A stretch of 63,848 bases of DNA. Origin: Candidatus Symbiothrix dinenymphae (GTDB lineage: Bacteria; Bacteroidota; Bacteroidia; Bacteroidales; Azobacteroidaceae). Location of the stretch: positions 1-63,848 of the forward strand of contig BBRT01000059.1 in assembly GCA_001417715.1 (NCBI GenBank), written 5' to 3'. Both the position numbers and the translations under genes were made by a program. The notes below the pieces were generated by a model, which was not told where the DNA came from, did no database searches, and worked only from the letters and a program-made list of their open reading frames with translations. The stretch's first letter is position 1. Every line of letters starts with the position of its first letter. Positions 54,264 through 63,128 of the stretch are shown one piece after another.

Positions 54264-54887
54264 ATGATAAAATTAACAATTGCAGGCATTTCTTACAATG
54301 AAATTCAGACCGGAGCTTACTCTGTGGTGCTTACTCCGGAGGACGACCGGTCGAAACGGGTGGCAATCATTATTGGGACGCCCGAAGCGCAGTCTATCGC
54401 TACGGTTTTGGAAGAGTTAGACCCGCCTCGTCCTTTGACGCACGACGTTTTTAATACGTTTATTACGGGTGCCGGTGCCCGATTGAAGCAGGTGGAGATA
54501 CATCACTATAAGGATGGTGTTTTTTATTCCGACTTGATTTTTGAGCGGAGTGGCAAGCCGTTGTTGCGGTTGGATGCCCGTCCGTCTGATGCGTTGGCGT
54601 TGGCAATTCGCGCCAATGCATCGGTTTTTATGGCGGACGATATTTTTAAGGCACTCAGCACGCAGCCCATCACGCAGGATACTGTCAGTCAGCATATTGT
54701 GAAAGAGCCGCGTTCGCTGAAAGCGGAATACAAGCAACTGCACGAAACGGATTCTCTGAAGCAAATGTCGAAAGAGCAACTGCACGAGGAAATGCAAAAA
54801 GCCATCACCGGCGAAGATTATGAGCGTGCGGCAAGGATTAGCGAGCTAATTCGCGAGAAAAATCAGGATTCGCCATTGCGGGTTTGA
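54264..54887 (+). CDS. Bifunctional nuclease (BFN/DUF151) domain protein with UVR motif
   Basis: 207 aa. BFN domain 1-130: VVLTPEDDRSKRVAIIIGTPEAQSIA and LDARPSDALALAIRANASVF. UVR motif at the C-terminus (EQLHEEMQKAITGEDYERAA RISELIREK), as in UvrB/UvrC contacts, so a role in nucleic-acid repair or processing is plausible. The last codons (DSPLRV and the stop) come from the start of the palindromic repeat at 54874. Confidence 0.85.
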   Translation: MIKLTIAGISYNEIQTGAYSVVLTPEDDRSKRVAIIIGTPEAQSIATVLEELDPPRPLTHDVFNTFITGAGARLKQVEIHHYKDGVFYSDLIFERSGKPLLRLDARPSDALALAIRANASVFMADDIFKALSTQPITQDTVSQHIVKEPRSLKAEYKQLHETDSLKQMSKEQLHEEMQKAITGEDYERAARISELIREKNQDSPLRV

Positions 54888-54965
54888 CGCACCCTTGCGC
54901 TACATTGTTCTGTTGCCCAACATTAGGTTCCTTTTCAGGGGGTTGCGGGTCAAGCCCGCAATGAC
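54874..54965. repeat. Compound palindromic repeat, long form copy 2
   Basis: CATTGCGGGTTTGACGCACC at the left, CAACATTAGGTTCCTTTTC in the middle, GGGTCAAGCCCGCAATGAC at the right; same plan as 2369-2466. Lies between the converging BFN and purA genes, and could serve as a terminator. Confidence 0.9.
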
Positions 54966-54979
54966 GGAGTGGTTCACCG

Positions 54980-56248
54980 TCAATCTGCGTGGCGGATGAT
55001 GGTTTGCTCGCGGTCGGGTCCCACTGACACGATGTGTATTTGCACACCCAGATTTTCTTCCAAAAATGCGAGGTAGGCATTAAATTCTTTTGGAAATTCG
55101 TCTTCAGACTGCATTTTGGTCATGTCTGTCTTCCAGCCAGGGAGTTCCGCAAAAATTGGTTTGACCGTGTTGCCTGTTTCAAAGGGAAAATCGGCGGTTT
55201 CCTTGCCGTCAATTTCGTAGGCTACTGCCGCCTTGATGGTGTCGAATGTGTCCAAAACATCGGATTTCATCATGATGAGTTTGGTTACGCCGTCAATCAT
55301 AATCGCATAGCGGAGGGCAACGAGGTCTATCCAACCGCAACGGCGGGGACGACCGGTCACAGAGCCGTATTCTGAACCTCTGTCGCGCATGTTTTGCCCG
55401 ATTTCATCCGTCAATTCCGTTGGGAACGGACCGCTACCGACCCGTGTGCAATAGGCTTTGAAAATGCCATAGACAGTGCCGATTTTGGAGGGTGCCACGC
55501 CCAAACCGGTGCAGGCACCGGCACAAACCGTGTTGGAAGAGGTTACGAACGGGTAGGAGCCAAAGTCGATGTCGAGCATCGTGCCCTGTGCGCCTTCTGC
55601 GAGGATTTTTTTGCCTTCGCTCAAACTTTTGTTGATAAAGTGTTCGCTATCAATGCGTTTGAACTGTTTTATTTTGGCGATACCGTCCCACCATGCTGCC
55701 TCTAATGGTGCCAAATCGTATTTGAAGTTCATCTGTTGCAACAATTCTTTGTGGCGAGCAATCGCATTTTTGTACCTGGTTTCAAAATCGTGGTCTAAGT
55801 CACCTATTCTCAATCCGTTACGGCTAATTTTGTCCGTGTACGCGGGACCGATGCCTTTGCCTGTGGTGCCGATTTTACCGTCGCCTTTTTGTGCTTCGCA
55901 GGCTTGGTCGAGCAGGCGGTGGGTTGGCAAGATGAGGTGGGCTTTGCGCGAGATGTAGAGGCAGTCGGTCAGCGGGTGACCGGAGGCTTCCAAGGCTTCC
56001 ACTTCTTCTTTAAACAAGGCAGGGTCAAGCACGACGCCGTTGCCGATGATGTTGATTTTTCCACCCTGAAAAATCCCTGACGGAATGGAGCGAAGCACAT
56101 ATTTCTGCCCCTCAAATTCGAGCGTATGCCCGGCATTGGGTCCCCCCTGAAACCGCGCCACAATGTCGTAGGCAGGCGTCAATACGTCCACCACCTTACC
56201 TTTTCCCTCATCGCCCCATTGTAAACCTAAAAGTGTATCTACTTTCAT
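54980..56248 (-). CDS. purA: Adenylosuccinate synthase
   Basis: Joins IMP and aspartate with GTP in AMP synthesis. 422 aa: LLGLQWGDEGKGKVVDVL at the N-terminus with the catalytic Asp, GGPNAGHTLEF (near residue 35), GTTGKGIGPAYTDK (near 124), VGSGPFPTEL (near 290) and GRPRRCGWIDLVALRYA (near 325). Start MKVDTLLGLQ at 56248. A GCAAAGGTA at 56281-56289 gives the minus-strand promoter. Confidence 0.96.
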   Translation of the reverse strand: MKVDTLLGLQWGDEGKGKVVDVLTPAYDIVARFQGGPNAGHTLEFEGQKYVLRSIPSGIFQGGKINIIGNGVVLDPALFKEEVEALEASGHPLTDCLYISRKAHLILPTHRLLDQACEAQKGDGKIGTTGKGIGPAYTDKISRNGLRIGDLDHDFETRYKNAIARHKELLQQMNFKYDLAPLEAAWWDGIAKIKQFKRIDSEHFINKSLSEGKKILAEGAQGTMLDIDFGSYPFVTSSNTVCAGACTGLGVAPSKIGTVYGIFKAYCTRVGSGPFPTELTDEIGQNMRDRGSEYGSVTGRPRRCGWIDLVALRYAIMIDGVTKLIMMKSDVLDTFDTIKAAVAYEIDGKETADFPFETGNTVKPIFAELPGWKTDMTKMQSEDEFPKEFNAYLAFLEENLGVQIHIVSVGPDREQTIIRHAD

Positions 56249-56468
56249 TATTTCTTTTTTTTTCAAAAATTATACGGGGGGCAAAGGTACAAAATGTTTT
56301 TGAATTATGGGTTATGATTTTTATTTGGCTTAAGGGCAACCGCACCAAAATTCAGTGATATCTGCAATTTTGCTTCCGTCTGTTACCCCATACGGGGTAG
56401 TTGACCACCGTAATTTTTAATGCGAAATTGACCCTGAGTAAAAAAAGGAAAATTTGCCGTGCACCCAG

Positions 56469-57491
56469 CTACCCATGCGCCATCAAAGTGCGCTTCATCA
56501 GTGCGGTGGATTGCTGGTTGATGTGTTTGTTTATGATTTTTTGCTCGCTTTTTTCCAGCAGGGCATACGGACTTTCGTGTTCTTTTAGAAAATCCTCCAA
56601 CGCATCTTTGACGAACATGCCCATCAACTTGCCAAACTCTCGGGGCATGGAAATTTCGCCGATTTTGCTGATGACGTTGTTCAGGCGATTTTCCGTGACG
56701 TATGCTTCGGCTACGGCGAGCAGTGCAGTCAATGCCTCGCCGTAAGTTGGTGGGACAAACAGCGCGGGCGTGCGTTTTTTGACGGATTTCTTTTCGGCGA
56801 AGCGCGCATTTTTGTTTTTGAGCAACAACCGCGACCCATTGCGCAGATAAATCGGCTCAACAGGGCGAATCACCACGCCCTCGCAGATATTATCCTCAAT
56901 CGGCGGCAATCCCATCCACTCGGCAACGTGGCTCTGAAACGCATTCTGATATTGCAAACACTCATCTAAAGTCCCTTGAAACAGGGATTTAGCATAAATA
57001 AACTGTTCCGCTTCAAAAAATTCGCAAATTTCGTCCACCGTAAGATATTTGCCGCTGTCTTCCCTCTGAATATACAAATCAAAACCATAAAACTCGTGTC
57101 GCGGACAATAAAAAACGCCCTTCTGAATGGCTTTCTGCTTCATATCGTTCTTCACATCGGGATGCGGATAGGTGCCGCCAAACATCTCGCCAAACACCTG
57201 CAACGAGTCTGTTTCAGGATATTTTGCCTTGACACGCTGAAACAGACTGACAACCTTGTCCGTGTAGCGAGCAAGCATCTCCTCATAGTCGTAAAATTTG
57301 TCGCCCTCCTCCACGAAATCGGTACGCTTGGCAAACCGCACTGTCGCACCGTCGGTCACAAAACAAGTGTTAGACCCGTGCACTTTTTCCTGCACCGCAT
57401 ACTGCTGGGAAGCCGAAACCTCCATCCGAATTTTTTCAACAAACGCCGTATCATACGTGTTTTCGATTGAATTGTACTTTTTAAATGTCAT
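56469..57491 (-). CDS. RNA ligase of the T4 Rnl2 type
   Basis: 340 aa nucleotidyltransferase that seals RNA nicks. Motif I KVHGSN (Lys near residue 37) takes AMP; motif III-like VFGEMFGG (near 98), ICEGVVIRP motif IV (near 207) and LLKNKNARF motif V (near 223) follow, with a helical C-terminal domain from 240. Rnl2 proteins are phage or parasite RNA repair enzymes and occur as transferred genes in bacteria; the biological substrate here is unknown. Start ATG at 57491 or 57494. 56267-56468 shows no gene. Confidence 0.85.
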   Translation of the reverse strand: MTFKKYNSIENTYDTAFVEKIRMEVSASQQYAVQEKVHGSNTCFVTDGATVRFAKRTDFVEEGDKFYDYEEMLARYTDKVVSLFQRVKAKYPETDSLQVFGEMFGGTYPHPDVKNDMKQKAIQKGVFYCPRHEFYGFDLYIQREDSGKYLTVDEICEFFEAEQFIYAKSLFQGTLDECLQYQNAFQSHVAEWMGLPPIEDNICEGVVIRPVEPIYLRNGSRLLLKNKNARFAEKKSVKKRTPALFVPPTYGEALTALLAVAEAYVTENRLNNVISKIGEISMPREFGKLMGMFVKDALEDFLKEHESPYALLEKSEQKIINKHINQQSTALMKRTLMAHG

Positions 57492-57598
57492 CATAACTTT
57501 TAAAGGTTTAATTTTATTAATCATAAATTTTTCGCAAAAGTACAAAAAAATTTTCACTTTTTTCTCCTTCCGAAATAATTAACCAGAGCAACCACGTC

Positions 57599-57720
57599 AA
57601 AATTTAACGCCTTTCAGCGTAGTGTAAGCGAAAATTGAAGAATATACCGCTCTGATTTGATGCAGTTGCCCTGTTTCAACCTTGATGTTAAATAAAGTTA
57701 AATTTCCTTCAGTGCTTGTT
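57599..57720. repeat. 121-bp dispersed repeat, copy 1
   Basis: Begins AAATTTAACGCCTTTCAGCG and ends TTCCTTCAGTGCTTGTT. A copy with about 90% identity lies at 62913-63034 next to the IS66 remnant; a fragment at 61828-61850 shares the first 30 bp (CAAAATTTAACGCC). Confidence 0.9.
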
Positions 57721-57850
57721 TTGTGCACTGAACGCCGCTACCTTTGCACCGTCAAACGAGAAAATTTGAGTATACGCGGAAATTCAACGAAGAATATCCG
57801 TGCATAAAAAAATGCCGGATATTCCGTTTTTGATGTATAAATTTTGCATT

Positions 57851-58945
57851 ATGAAGGCAAAAATAACTATCTTATTGCTTTTGTGTCCGATATTCCTTTT
57901 TTCGCAAGAAAAAATTTCGGGACAAGTTCTTGACAAGGAAACGCGCAAGCCTGTTTCCGGCGTTGTGGTCTATACCAATAGTGGTAATACCATGACAATG
58001 ACCGATGATAAGGGATATTATACTCTTGATGTTCATTCCTCGGAGGCTGTTTATTTTCGGCATTTGGCTTATGATTTTTTTGAAACAACATCGGATGCGT
58101 TGCTAAACAATTCGGCTATTTATTTGACTCTCAATGCTGTAGAGTTGAGTGAGGTGGTGGTTACTCCTGACTATGCCGCAAATATGTTAAACAAGGCTGT
58201 TCAAAATTTAATCACGCGCTTTCAAACAAAAGAAACCAAGCAGTATATAGTGCATAGCGATGAAACTACGAGCAAAGGAGGCAAACGTGAGGCTTATGCT
58301 TTATTCAATATTGCATTATCCGGAGTAAATAAAAAAAGAGGCTCTTTTCATTGGAACGTTCAATTAAACCTGTTAGATAAAATATCAACAGTGAATGAAG
58401 ACCATTTTTATATAAAAAAGAAACCTCTGTTTTTAGAACTTTTACCTCGAGGAATAGTTGTCAATCGCAATAAAAATGAATATATTTATGAAATTCAAAA
58501 CATAAATGAAGACCAGATCATTATAAAAGTATCACCCAAACATTTAAACAAAAAGAATTGGGTGTATCGTTTATACACAATAGATACACGAGACACAGTA
58601 GTGATTGAATCTGTTTTGCAGTCATATTCCAATGTCTCCGAATTGACAACAAAAAAATTCAGAGGTGTGACTTGGCAAATAACTAATGGTTATGGCAGTT
58701 TTCAATTTGTGCAGGACGAAAAAACAGGATTATATTATATTGCAGACATGCTGTATTTGGTGAGTGCTAAAGTATTATCCGAATCGGCTTATGACATATC
58801 ATTTAAAGAAACAATTTCTGTTGCGGAAAACGCACCTGCCTATCCGATAAGTACAAAAAAGAATATAAAACTAACCAATTTTGTTTTATTTAAAACTGAT
58901 TTTCCAAATTCTCCGGGGTTTTGGGAAAAATATATAAGTCCATAG
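57851..58945 (+). CDS. Exported CarboxypepD_reg-like protein
   Basis: 364 aa. Signal peptide MKAKITILLLLCPIFLFSQ, then the CarboxypepD_reg-like beta sandwich (EKISGQVLDKETRKPVSGVVVYT, residues 20-100, ending ELSEVVVTPDY), then an uncharacterised domain. This beta sandwich commonly precedes TonB-dependent receptors but no barrel or plug is present. ATG at 57851 chosen for the signal peptide; promoter box TACCTTTGC near 57741. Confidence 0.8.
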   Translation: MKAKITILLLLCPIFLFSQEKISGQVLDKETRKPVSGVVVYTNSGNTMTMTDDKGYYTLDVHSSEAVYFRHLAYDFFETTSDALLNNSAIYLTLNAVELSEVVVTPDYAANMLNKAVQNLITRFQTKETKQYIVHSDETTSKGGKREAYALFNIALSGVNKKRGSFHWNVQLNLLDKISTVNEDHFYIKKKPLFLELLPRGIVVNRNKNEYIYEIQNINEDQIIIKVSPKHLNKKNWVYRLYTIDTRDTVVIESVLQSYSNVSELTTKKFRGVTWQITNGYGSFQFVQDEKTGLYYIADMLYLVSAKVLSESAYDISFKETISVAENAPAYPISTKKNIKLTNFVLFKTDFPNSPGFWEKYISP

Positions 58946-58978
58946 TTGAAGTAATTAATTTGATAAATTTAAAATTTT

Positions 58979-59890
58979 ATGAAAACGATAAAATATCTTG
59001 TTTTGATACTACTTGCCTTAATTGGCAGTAGTGGAATTTTCGCACAGCAGATAAAAGTACTATCTGTTGATTCGGGCGATACTATTCCACTTGCTTACAC
59101 TTCGGTTTATCTCACTAAAGCAAAAATTGGTCTTATGACGGATACTACAGGTCAAATTTCATTGCCTAACGCATTCTTTGACAACTATTTGGACACTCTG
59201 ACCATATCGAGTTTAGGGTATAAAACACTGAAAATTCCCATTCCTGATTTAACCCGTTTCCTTCAAGACGCAGGTAACAGAATAATACTTGATAATGACA
59301 TCGTTGCGTTGAATGAAGTTGTGGTTTATCCTTCAACTGCACCTCCAAAAGATTATGGCTTCTACAACTTGGGGGCGTCTTTCATGTCGCTTTACTGTGA
59401 ACCGGGTTCAAGGCTCTGTGTGTTTATTGAAAATACGGATGAGCGGACTAAAATGATACAGAATGTGAAAATTAAAGTTTCTAAGTCCAAAGATAAAACA
59501 CAAAAGTTGCGTCTGTTTTTTTGCTCCAAATCAGATGATGGTTTTGTGGTAAATAATTTCACAGACGAGGATATTATAATCTCAGATTTTTCCAAAACGA
59601 AGATTATAATAGATGTGAGTAAATATGCTATTACATTCACAGAAGAGGGCATTTATATAGGAGTAGAGTGGATTGTTGCGGGAAATGAATTGCAAGATAT
59701 GTCTAAAAAAACCGGCATCGGTTTGCGCTGTACGAGCAAAAGTAAATCCAAATCTACTTGGTTGTATAATACAGAAAAATGGGTTCAATATCCTTCAGTG
59801 ATACCCGAAGAGGATATATTGAAAATCCCCCGAATTTTTAGGAATATGATACTTAATGCTAATGCACAAATAGGCATCAGTGCCAAATAA
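58979..59890 (+). CDS. Exported CarboxypepD_reg-like protein
   Basis: 303 aa. Signal peptide ends SSGIFAQQ; the beta sandwich KVLSVDSGDTIPLAYTSVYL ... TISSLGYKTLKIPI spans 24-100, followed by LNEVVVYPS. The rest (about 120-300) is unassigned and beta-rich. 33 bp after the preceding gene and similar in plan, so the two probably form one unit. Confidence 0.75.
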   Translation: MKTIKYLVLILLALIGSSGIFAQQIKVLSVDSGDTIPLAYTSVYLTKAKIGLMTDTTGQISLPNAFFDNYLDTLTISSLGYKTLKIPIPDLTRFLQDAGNRIILDNDIVALNEVVVYPSTAPPKDYGFYNLGASFMSLYCEPGSRLCVFIENTDERTKMIQNVKIKVSKSKDKTQKLRLFFCSKSDDGFVVNNFTDEDIIISDFSKTKIIIDVSKYAITFTEEGIYIGVEWIVAGNELQDMSKKTGIGLRCTSKSKSKSTWLYNTEKWVQYPSVIPEEDILKIPRIFRNMILNANAQIGISAK

Positions 59891-59923
59891 ACTATAATTG
59901 TAGTATGATGAAACAGATTTTTG

Positions 59924-59965
59924 GGCGTAATGGACAAAAACTAGGCTATTTTTGCCCATTACGCC
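59924..59965 (+). terminator. Hairpin with A-rich tail
   Basis: Arms GGCGTAATGG and CCATTACGCC around a 22-nt loop, followed by AATAAAAAAATA. It carries the TAATGGACAAAA word also repeated at 39398-39847. Confidence 0.6.
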
Positions 59966-60080
59966 AATAAAAAAATATCTTACCTTTGTACCATCAAACG
60001 AAGAAGTTTGAGTGCACTGCTGATGCGTTTGCGTAGTAGCAAAAATTTGAGTAATTTTGCAGACAAAATTATCCCGACTT

Positions 60081-61527
60081 ATGAGTTGGCAAGAAAACGC
60101 AATTAAGTGTTTAAAAGACAGTCTATACCCAATTCCTGTTGAATTGAATGAGATAGATTGGAAGAGCAATTTGTCGTCGAAAACCGACAGGCTGGCGCAG
60201 CATTTGTGTGCCTTTTCCAATCAAGAGGGCGGTGGTTTTCTTGTTTACGGCGTGAATGACGATGCCACAATGTTTTCCGTGACAAAGGAACAATCCGACA
60301 CTATCATCAAAACATTGGGAAACATTGCCTTGAATAATTTATCTCAATCCGTACAAATACAGCACAATACGATTGAATACGAAGGGAATGCCTTGTTGCT
60401 TATTTACATTCCGGAACAAACAGAAAAACCTGTGTATCTGCGTGGGGCAACCATTTACGACAGTTATCATCGCTCGGCAGGACAGACAGTAAAAATGTCG
60501 AAAGAGGCAGTAAAATTTATGATTTCCGCCGCACACGGTATTCCATACGAATTTCAAATTGCGATGAAAAATCTTTCGGCAAACGAAGCACTTAATTTGT
60601 TGGATTACAAGCATTTTTACGAATTATTGGACAAAAATGCACCCAAAGCAACTGAAACAATACTTTCAAATTTGGAGAGTTACAAGTTTGTTGTTCAAGA
60701 CGGCGATGTGTGGAATATTACCAATTTGGGGGCAATTCTGTTTGCAAACAACCTCTCGCAATTCGACTACCTAACCGCCAAACCTGTCCGTATTTTGCGC
60801 TATGGTGGGAACGAACAATCTGGTTTTGGAAAAAGAACATACCGAAACAAGAGGATATGCTGCTGCCTTCGATGATATGGTTGATTATATTATGAAAAAC
60901 CTGCCGCAGCAGGAAATCATAAAAGGCGCAATCAGGCAGAACAAAACGGATTATCCACGCACAGCGATACGTGAGTTTTTGGCGAATTGCCTTGTGCATC
61001 AAGACTTTGCGATAACAGGAACTGATGTAATGGTTGAGATTTTTACGGATAGAATAGTGATGACCAATCCCGGCTCGCCATTGACCGATGTAAATCGTTT
61101 CATTGACTTGCCACCCCGTTCTCGCAACGAAAAATTGGCGCAAGCCCTTCTTTTGCTGCATATTTGCGAGCGCAGGGGTAGCGGTGTGGACAGAGCAATT
61201 GAAGCATTGGAAACAGCATTGATGCCTCCTCCAAAATTTACGAAAGGCGAATATTTTACGAGGGTGTTTATTTACGGACGGCAAAAATTGTCGGCTATGG
61301 GTAAGCAAGATAAAATCCGTGCCTGTTATCAGCATTGCTGTCTTCTGTTTGAAAACAACGTTGAAATGACCAATCAAGCTGTGCGGGAACGGTTTGAGAT
61401 AGATAAAAATAACTTTCCTATTGCCTCCCGAATTATTAACGACACGCTATCGGCAGGTTTAATAAAAGTTGCCAATCCTGAAAATCAGTCCCGGAAATAT
61501 GCAAGTTATACGCCTTTTTATGCGTAG
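60081..61527 (+). pseudogene. Schlafen/AlbA_2-domain protein with frameshift
   Basis: Two frames together encode one protein of about 480 aa. 5' part (60081 to about 60805): AlbA_2 domain with FSNQEGGGFLVYGVND and YLRGATIYDSYHRSAGQ. 3' part (about 60802-61527): a GHKL-like ATPase region (REFLANCLVHQDF, ERRGSGVDRAI) and a winged helix. The break is in TATGGTGGGAACGAA (60800-60815); removing one base restores RYGG-TNNLVLEKEH. Such proteins are linked to RNA control or defence in bacteria. Could be a natural pseudogene or a sequencing error. Confidence 0.75.
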
Positions 61528-61750
61528 TTTTATATAACTGACTTATCCGCTTGCTTTGTAATTTGTTGTTAATCAGAGTATTTTTATATAACTGACTTGT
61601 CCTGTCAACTTAATCTTATATAACTGAACTTTCCTCTCGTAAATTGGCAAGTTATATACCCTTTTACGCATAGTTTTTATGTAACTGAACTTTTCCAAAT
61701 ACGCATAACTATCTGATAATTAGAAAGTTTTTATGTAACTGAACTTTTCC
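61526..61750 (+). repeat. Five degenerate repeats behind the Schlafen-like gene
   Basis: Words of the form AGTTTTTATGTAACTGAACTT at 61526, 61579, 61612, 61672 and 61726. Bases 61634-61696 resemble the very end of the gene plus its 3' flank (GCAAGTTATACGCC TTTTTATGCG at 61501 against GGCAAGTTATATACCC at 61646), so 3' ends seem to have been duplicated. No gene lies in 61528-62062. Confidence 0.8.
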
Positions 61751-62023
61751 CAACAAGTTCTTTGACATTTTGGTACACGCTTATAGTCTGAATCAAGATT
61801 TACAGGATTTTTTCAGGGCAACCGTGTCAAAATTTAACGCCTTCCGGCGTAACAGACGCAAGCCAATTTGTCGTTTTTAGGCGCAACGGTACTAAATTAT
61901 TCATAAAATGAATAACAATATAAAAAAATTAGGTTTTATCTATTTTAATGAAGCATATATGTTAAATAAACAAAAAATCACAGTTCCAAACGAAAATATT
62001 ACTTTTGATTCAAATAAAGTTAC

Positions 62024-62032
62024 TACCTTTGC
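62024..62032 (+). promoter_or_regulatory. Promoter -7 box for the poly-Cys leader
   Basis: TACCTTTGC with a TTGATTC about 18 bp upstream. Start of transcription is expected near 62038, about 25 nt before the leader peptide ATG. Confidence 0.75.
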
Positions 62033-62062
62033 GCCATGCAACAGAGTAAAAGAAATATAAAG

Positions 62063-62131
62063 ATGAGTTCAGCAATTTATTTGGATTGCTGCTGTTGTTG
62101 TTGCTGTATGCGAATGCGAATGTGCTGCTAA
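62063..62131 (+). CDS. Poly-cysteine/methionine leader peptide, putative attenuator
   Basis: 22 codons: MSSAIYLD, then seven Cys codons in a row (TGC TGC TGT TGT TGT TGC TGT), then Met-Arg-Met-Arg-Met and Cys-Cys before TAA. No structural protein has such a composition; it is what is expected of a peptide whose translation measures charged Cys-tRNA (and Met-tRNA). The last Cys codons and stop lie in the hairpin ATGTGCT/AGCACAT (62120-62137), and GTAC-TTTTTA-GTAC with a later T run (62143-62172) could be a terminator. An in-frame ATG at 62036 would give 31 aa. The controlled gene is uncertain. Confidence 0.7.
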   Translation: MSSAIYLDCCCCCCCMRMRMCC

Positions 62132-62333
62132 GCACATCTCTTTGTACTTTTTAGTACACCCTTGTTTTTTATTCATTACGTTTTATTTATTTCTTATCTT
62201 CCTGTTTATCAAGAAGTTAAATAGTGGAGTGTTACACATCAATAATTATGAAAATAAGGGAGTTTACAGCAAATTAGGAAATGAACAATTTGAATTAATT
62301 TTAAAATTTATTGATATGATACTTTTCAAACAA

Positions 62334-62564
62334 ATGGAACAATTGGAGCGGATACACAAAGCAATCGGAGCATCGCACACCGGCTCATCCGCCAGTTTTG
62401 CAGAAAAATTGGGCATTAGCAAACGCCGACTGCACGAAATCATTGATGAGATGAAAGCCCGTGGCGCACCCATTGGCTATTCGCGAAGCGCTGAAACCTA
62501 TTATTACACTCAAGCGGTCGAAGCCACTTTAGTGTGTTCATTCACCTGCTTATCACGCGAATAA
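62334..62564 (+). CDS. Small helix-turn-helix protein
   Basis: 76 aa. MEQLERIHKAIGASHTGSSA, SFAEKLGISKRRLHEIIDEM and APIGYSRSAETYYY form an HTH_11-type winged helix, a common small DNA-binding form in Bacteroidota. The family usually ends near the second YY; here the frame goes on to SFTCLSRE. ATG at 62316 is also possible. It is the first gene after the poly-Cys leader, about 200 nt downstream, but need not be its natural target. Confidence 0.6.
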   Translation: MEQLERIHKAIGASHTGSSASFAEKLGISKRRLHEIIDEMKARGAPIGYSRSAETYYYTQAVEATLVCSFTCLSRE

Positions 62565-62599
62565 AAACAATCCACAGATGAGAGGATGCAATTTTTTTA

Positions 62600-62912
62600 A
62601 TGATTATCCGCAATCATACCACTAAGCAGCGTCGCCTGCAAGCAATTTCCGGTTTTTGTCCCGCAGGGACAGCACTTTATTAACCGTAGACTTCAGTCTA
62701 CGGGTGTGACGGAGCCCACACCCCAAAGTCCCGCATGGGACGACACATTGTTTATCCCGTAGACTGAAGTCTATGGTTAATAAAGTGCCGTCCCATGCGG
62801 GACTAATGGAATCTTAGCATTTTTATCCCGTAGACTAAAGTCTACGGTTAATAAAGTGCTGTCCCTGCGGGACAAGGAGCGAAAGCCAAGTGGTATGATT
62901 GCGGATAGTCAT
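62600..62912. repeat. 313-bp mobile palindromic element, copy 2
   Basis: Ends ATGATTATCCGCAATCATAC and TATGATTGCGGATAGTCAT, with internal GTCCCGCAGGGAC, CGTAGACTTCAGTCTACG and GTCCCGCATGGGAC palindromes. Relative to copy 1 (21488-21793) the asymmetric ends (GCTTGCAGG side and GGAGCGAAAGCCAAG side) are exchanged, so it is inverted. Confidence 0.92.
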
Positions 62913-63034
62913 AAAATTTAACGCCTTTCGGCGTAGTGTAAGCTAAAATTGAAGAATATACCGCTCTGATTTGATGCAGTTGCCCTGTCTCAGCATTGAT
63001 GTTAAATAAAGTTAAATTTCCTTCAGTGCTTGTT
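62913..63034. repeat. 121-bp dispersed repeat, copy 2
   Basis: Directly abuts the end of the mobile palindrome and lies 95 bp before the IS66 transposase stop. Same orientation as copy 1 at 57599-57720. Confidence 0.9.
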
Positions 63035-63128
63035 TGTTACTATACAGCACCGGGCTTAAGTCAACAGGAAAGCAGGTGATGCCGATTGTCTGTTTTTACC
63101 TGCGATGTTAGAGAAGACAGTTGTCCCG

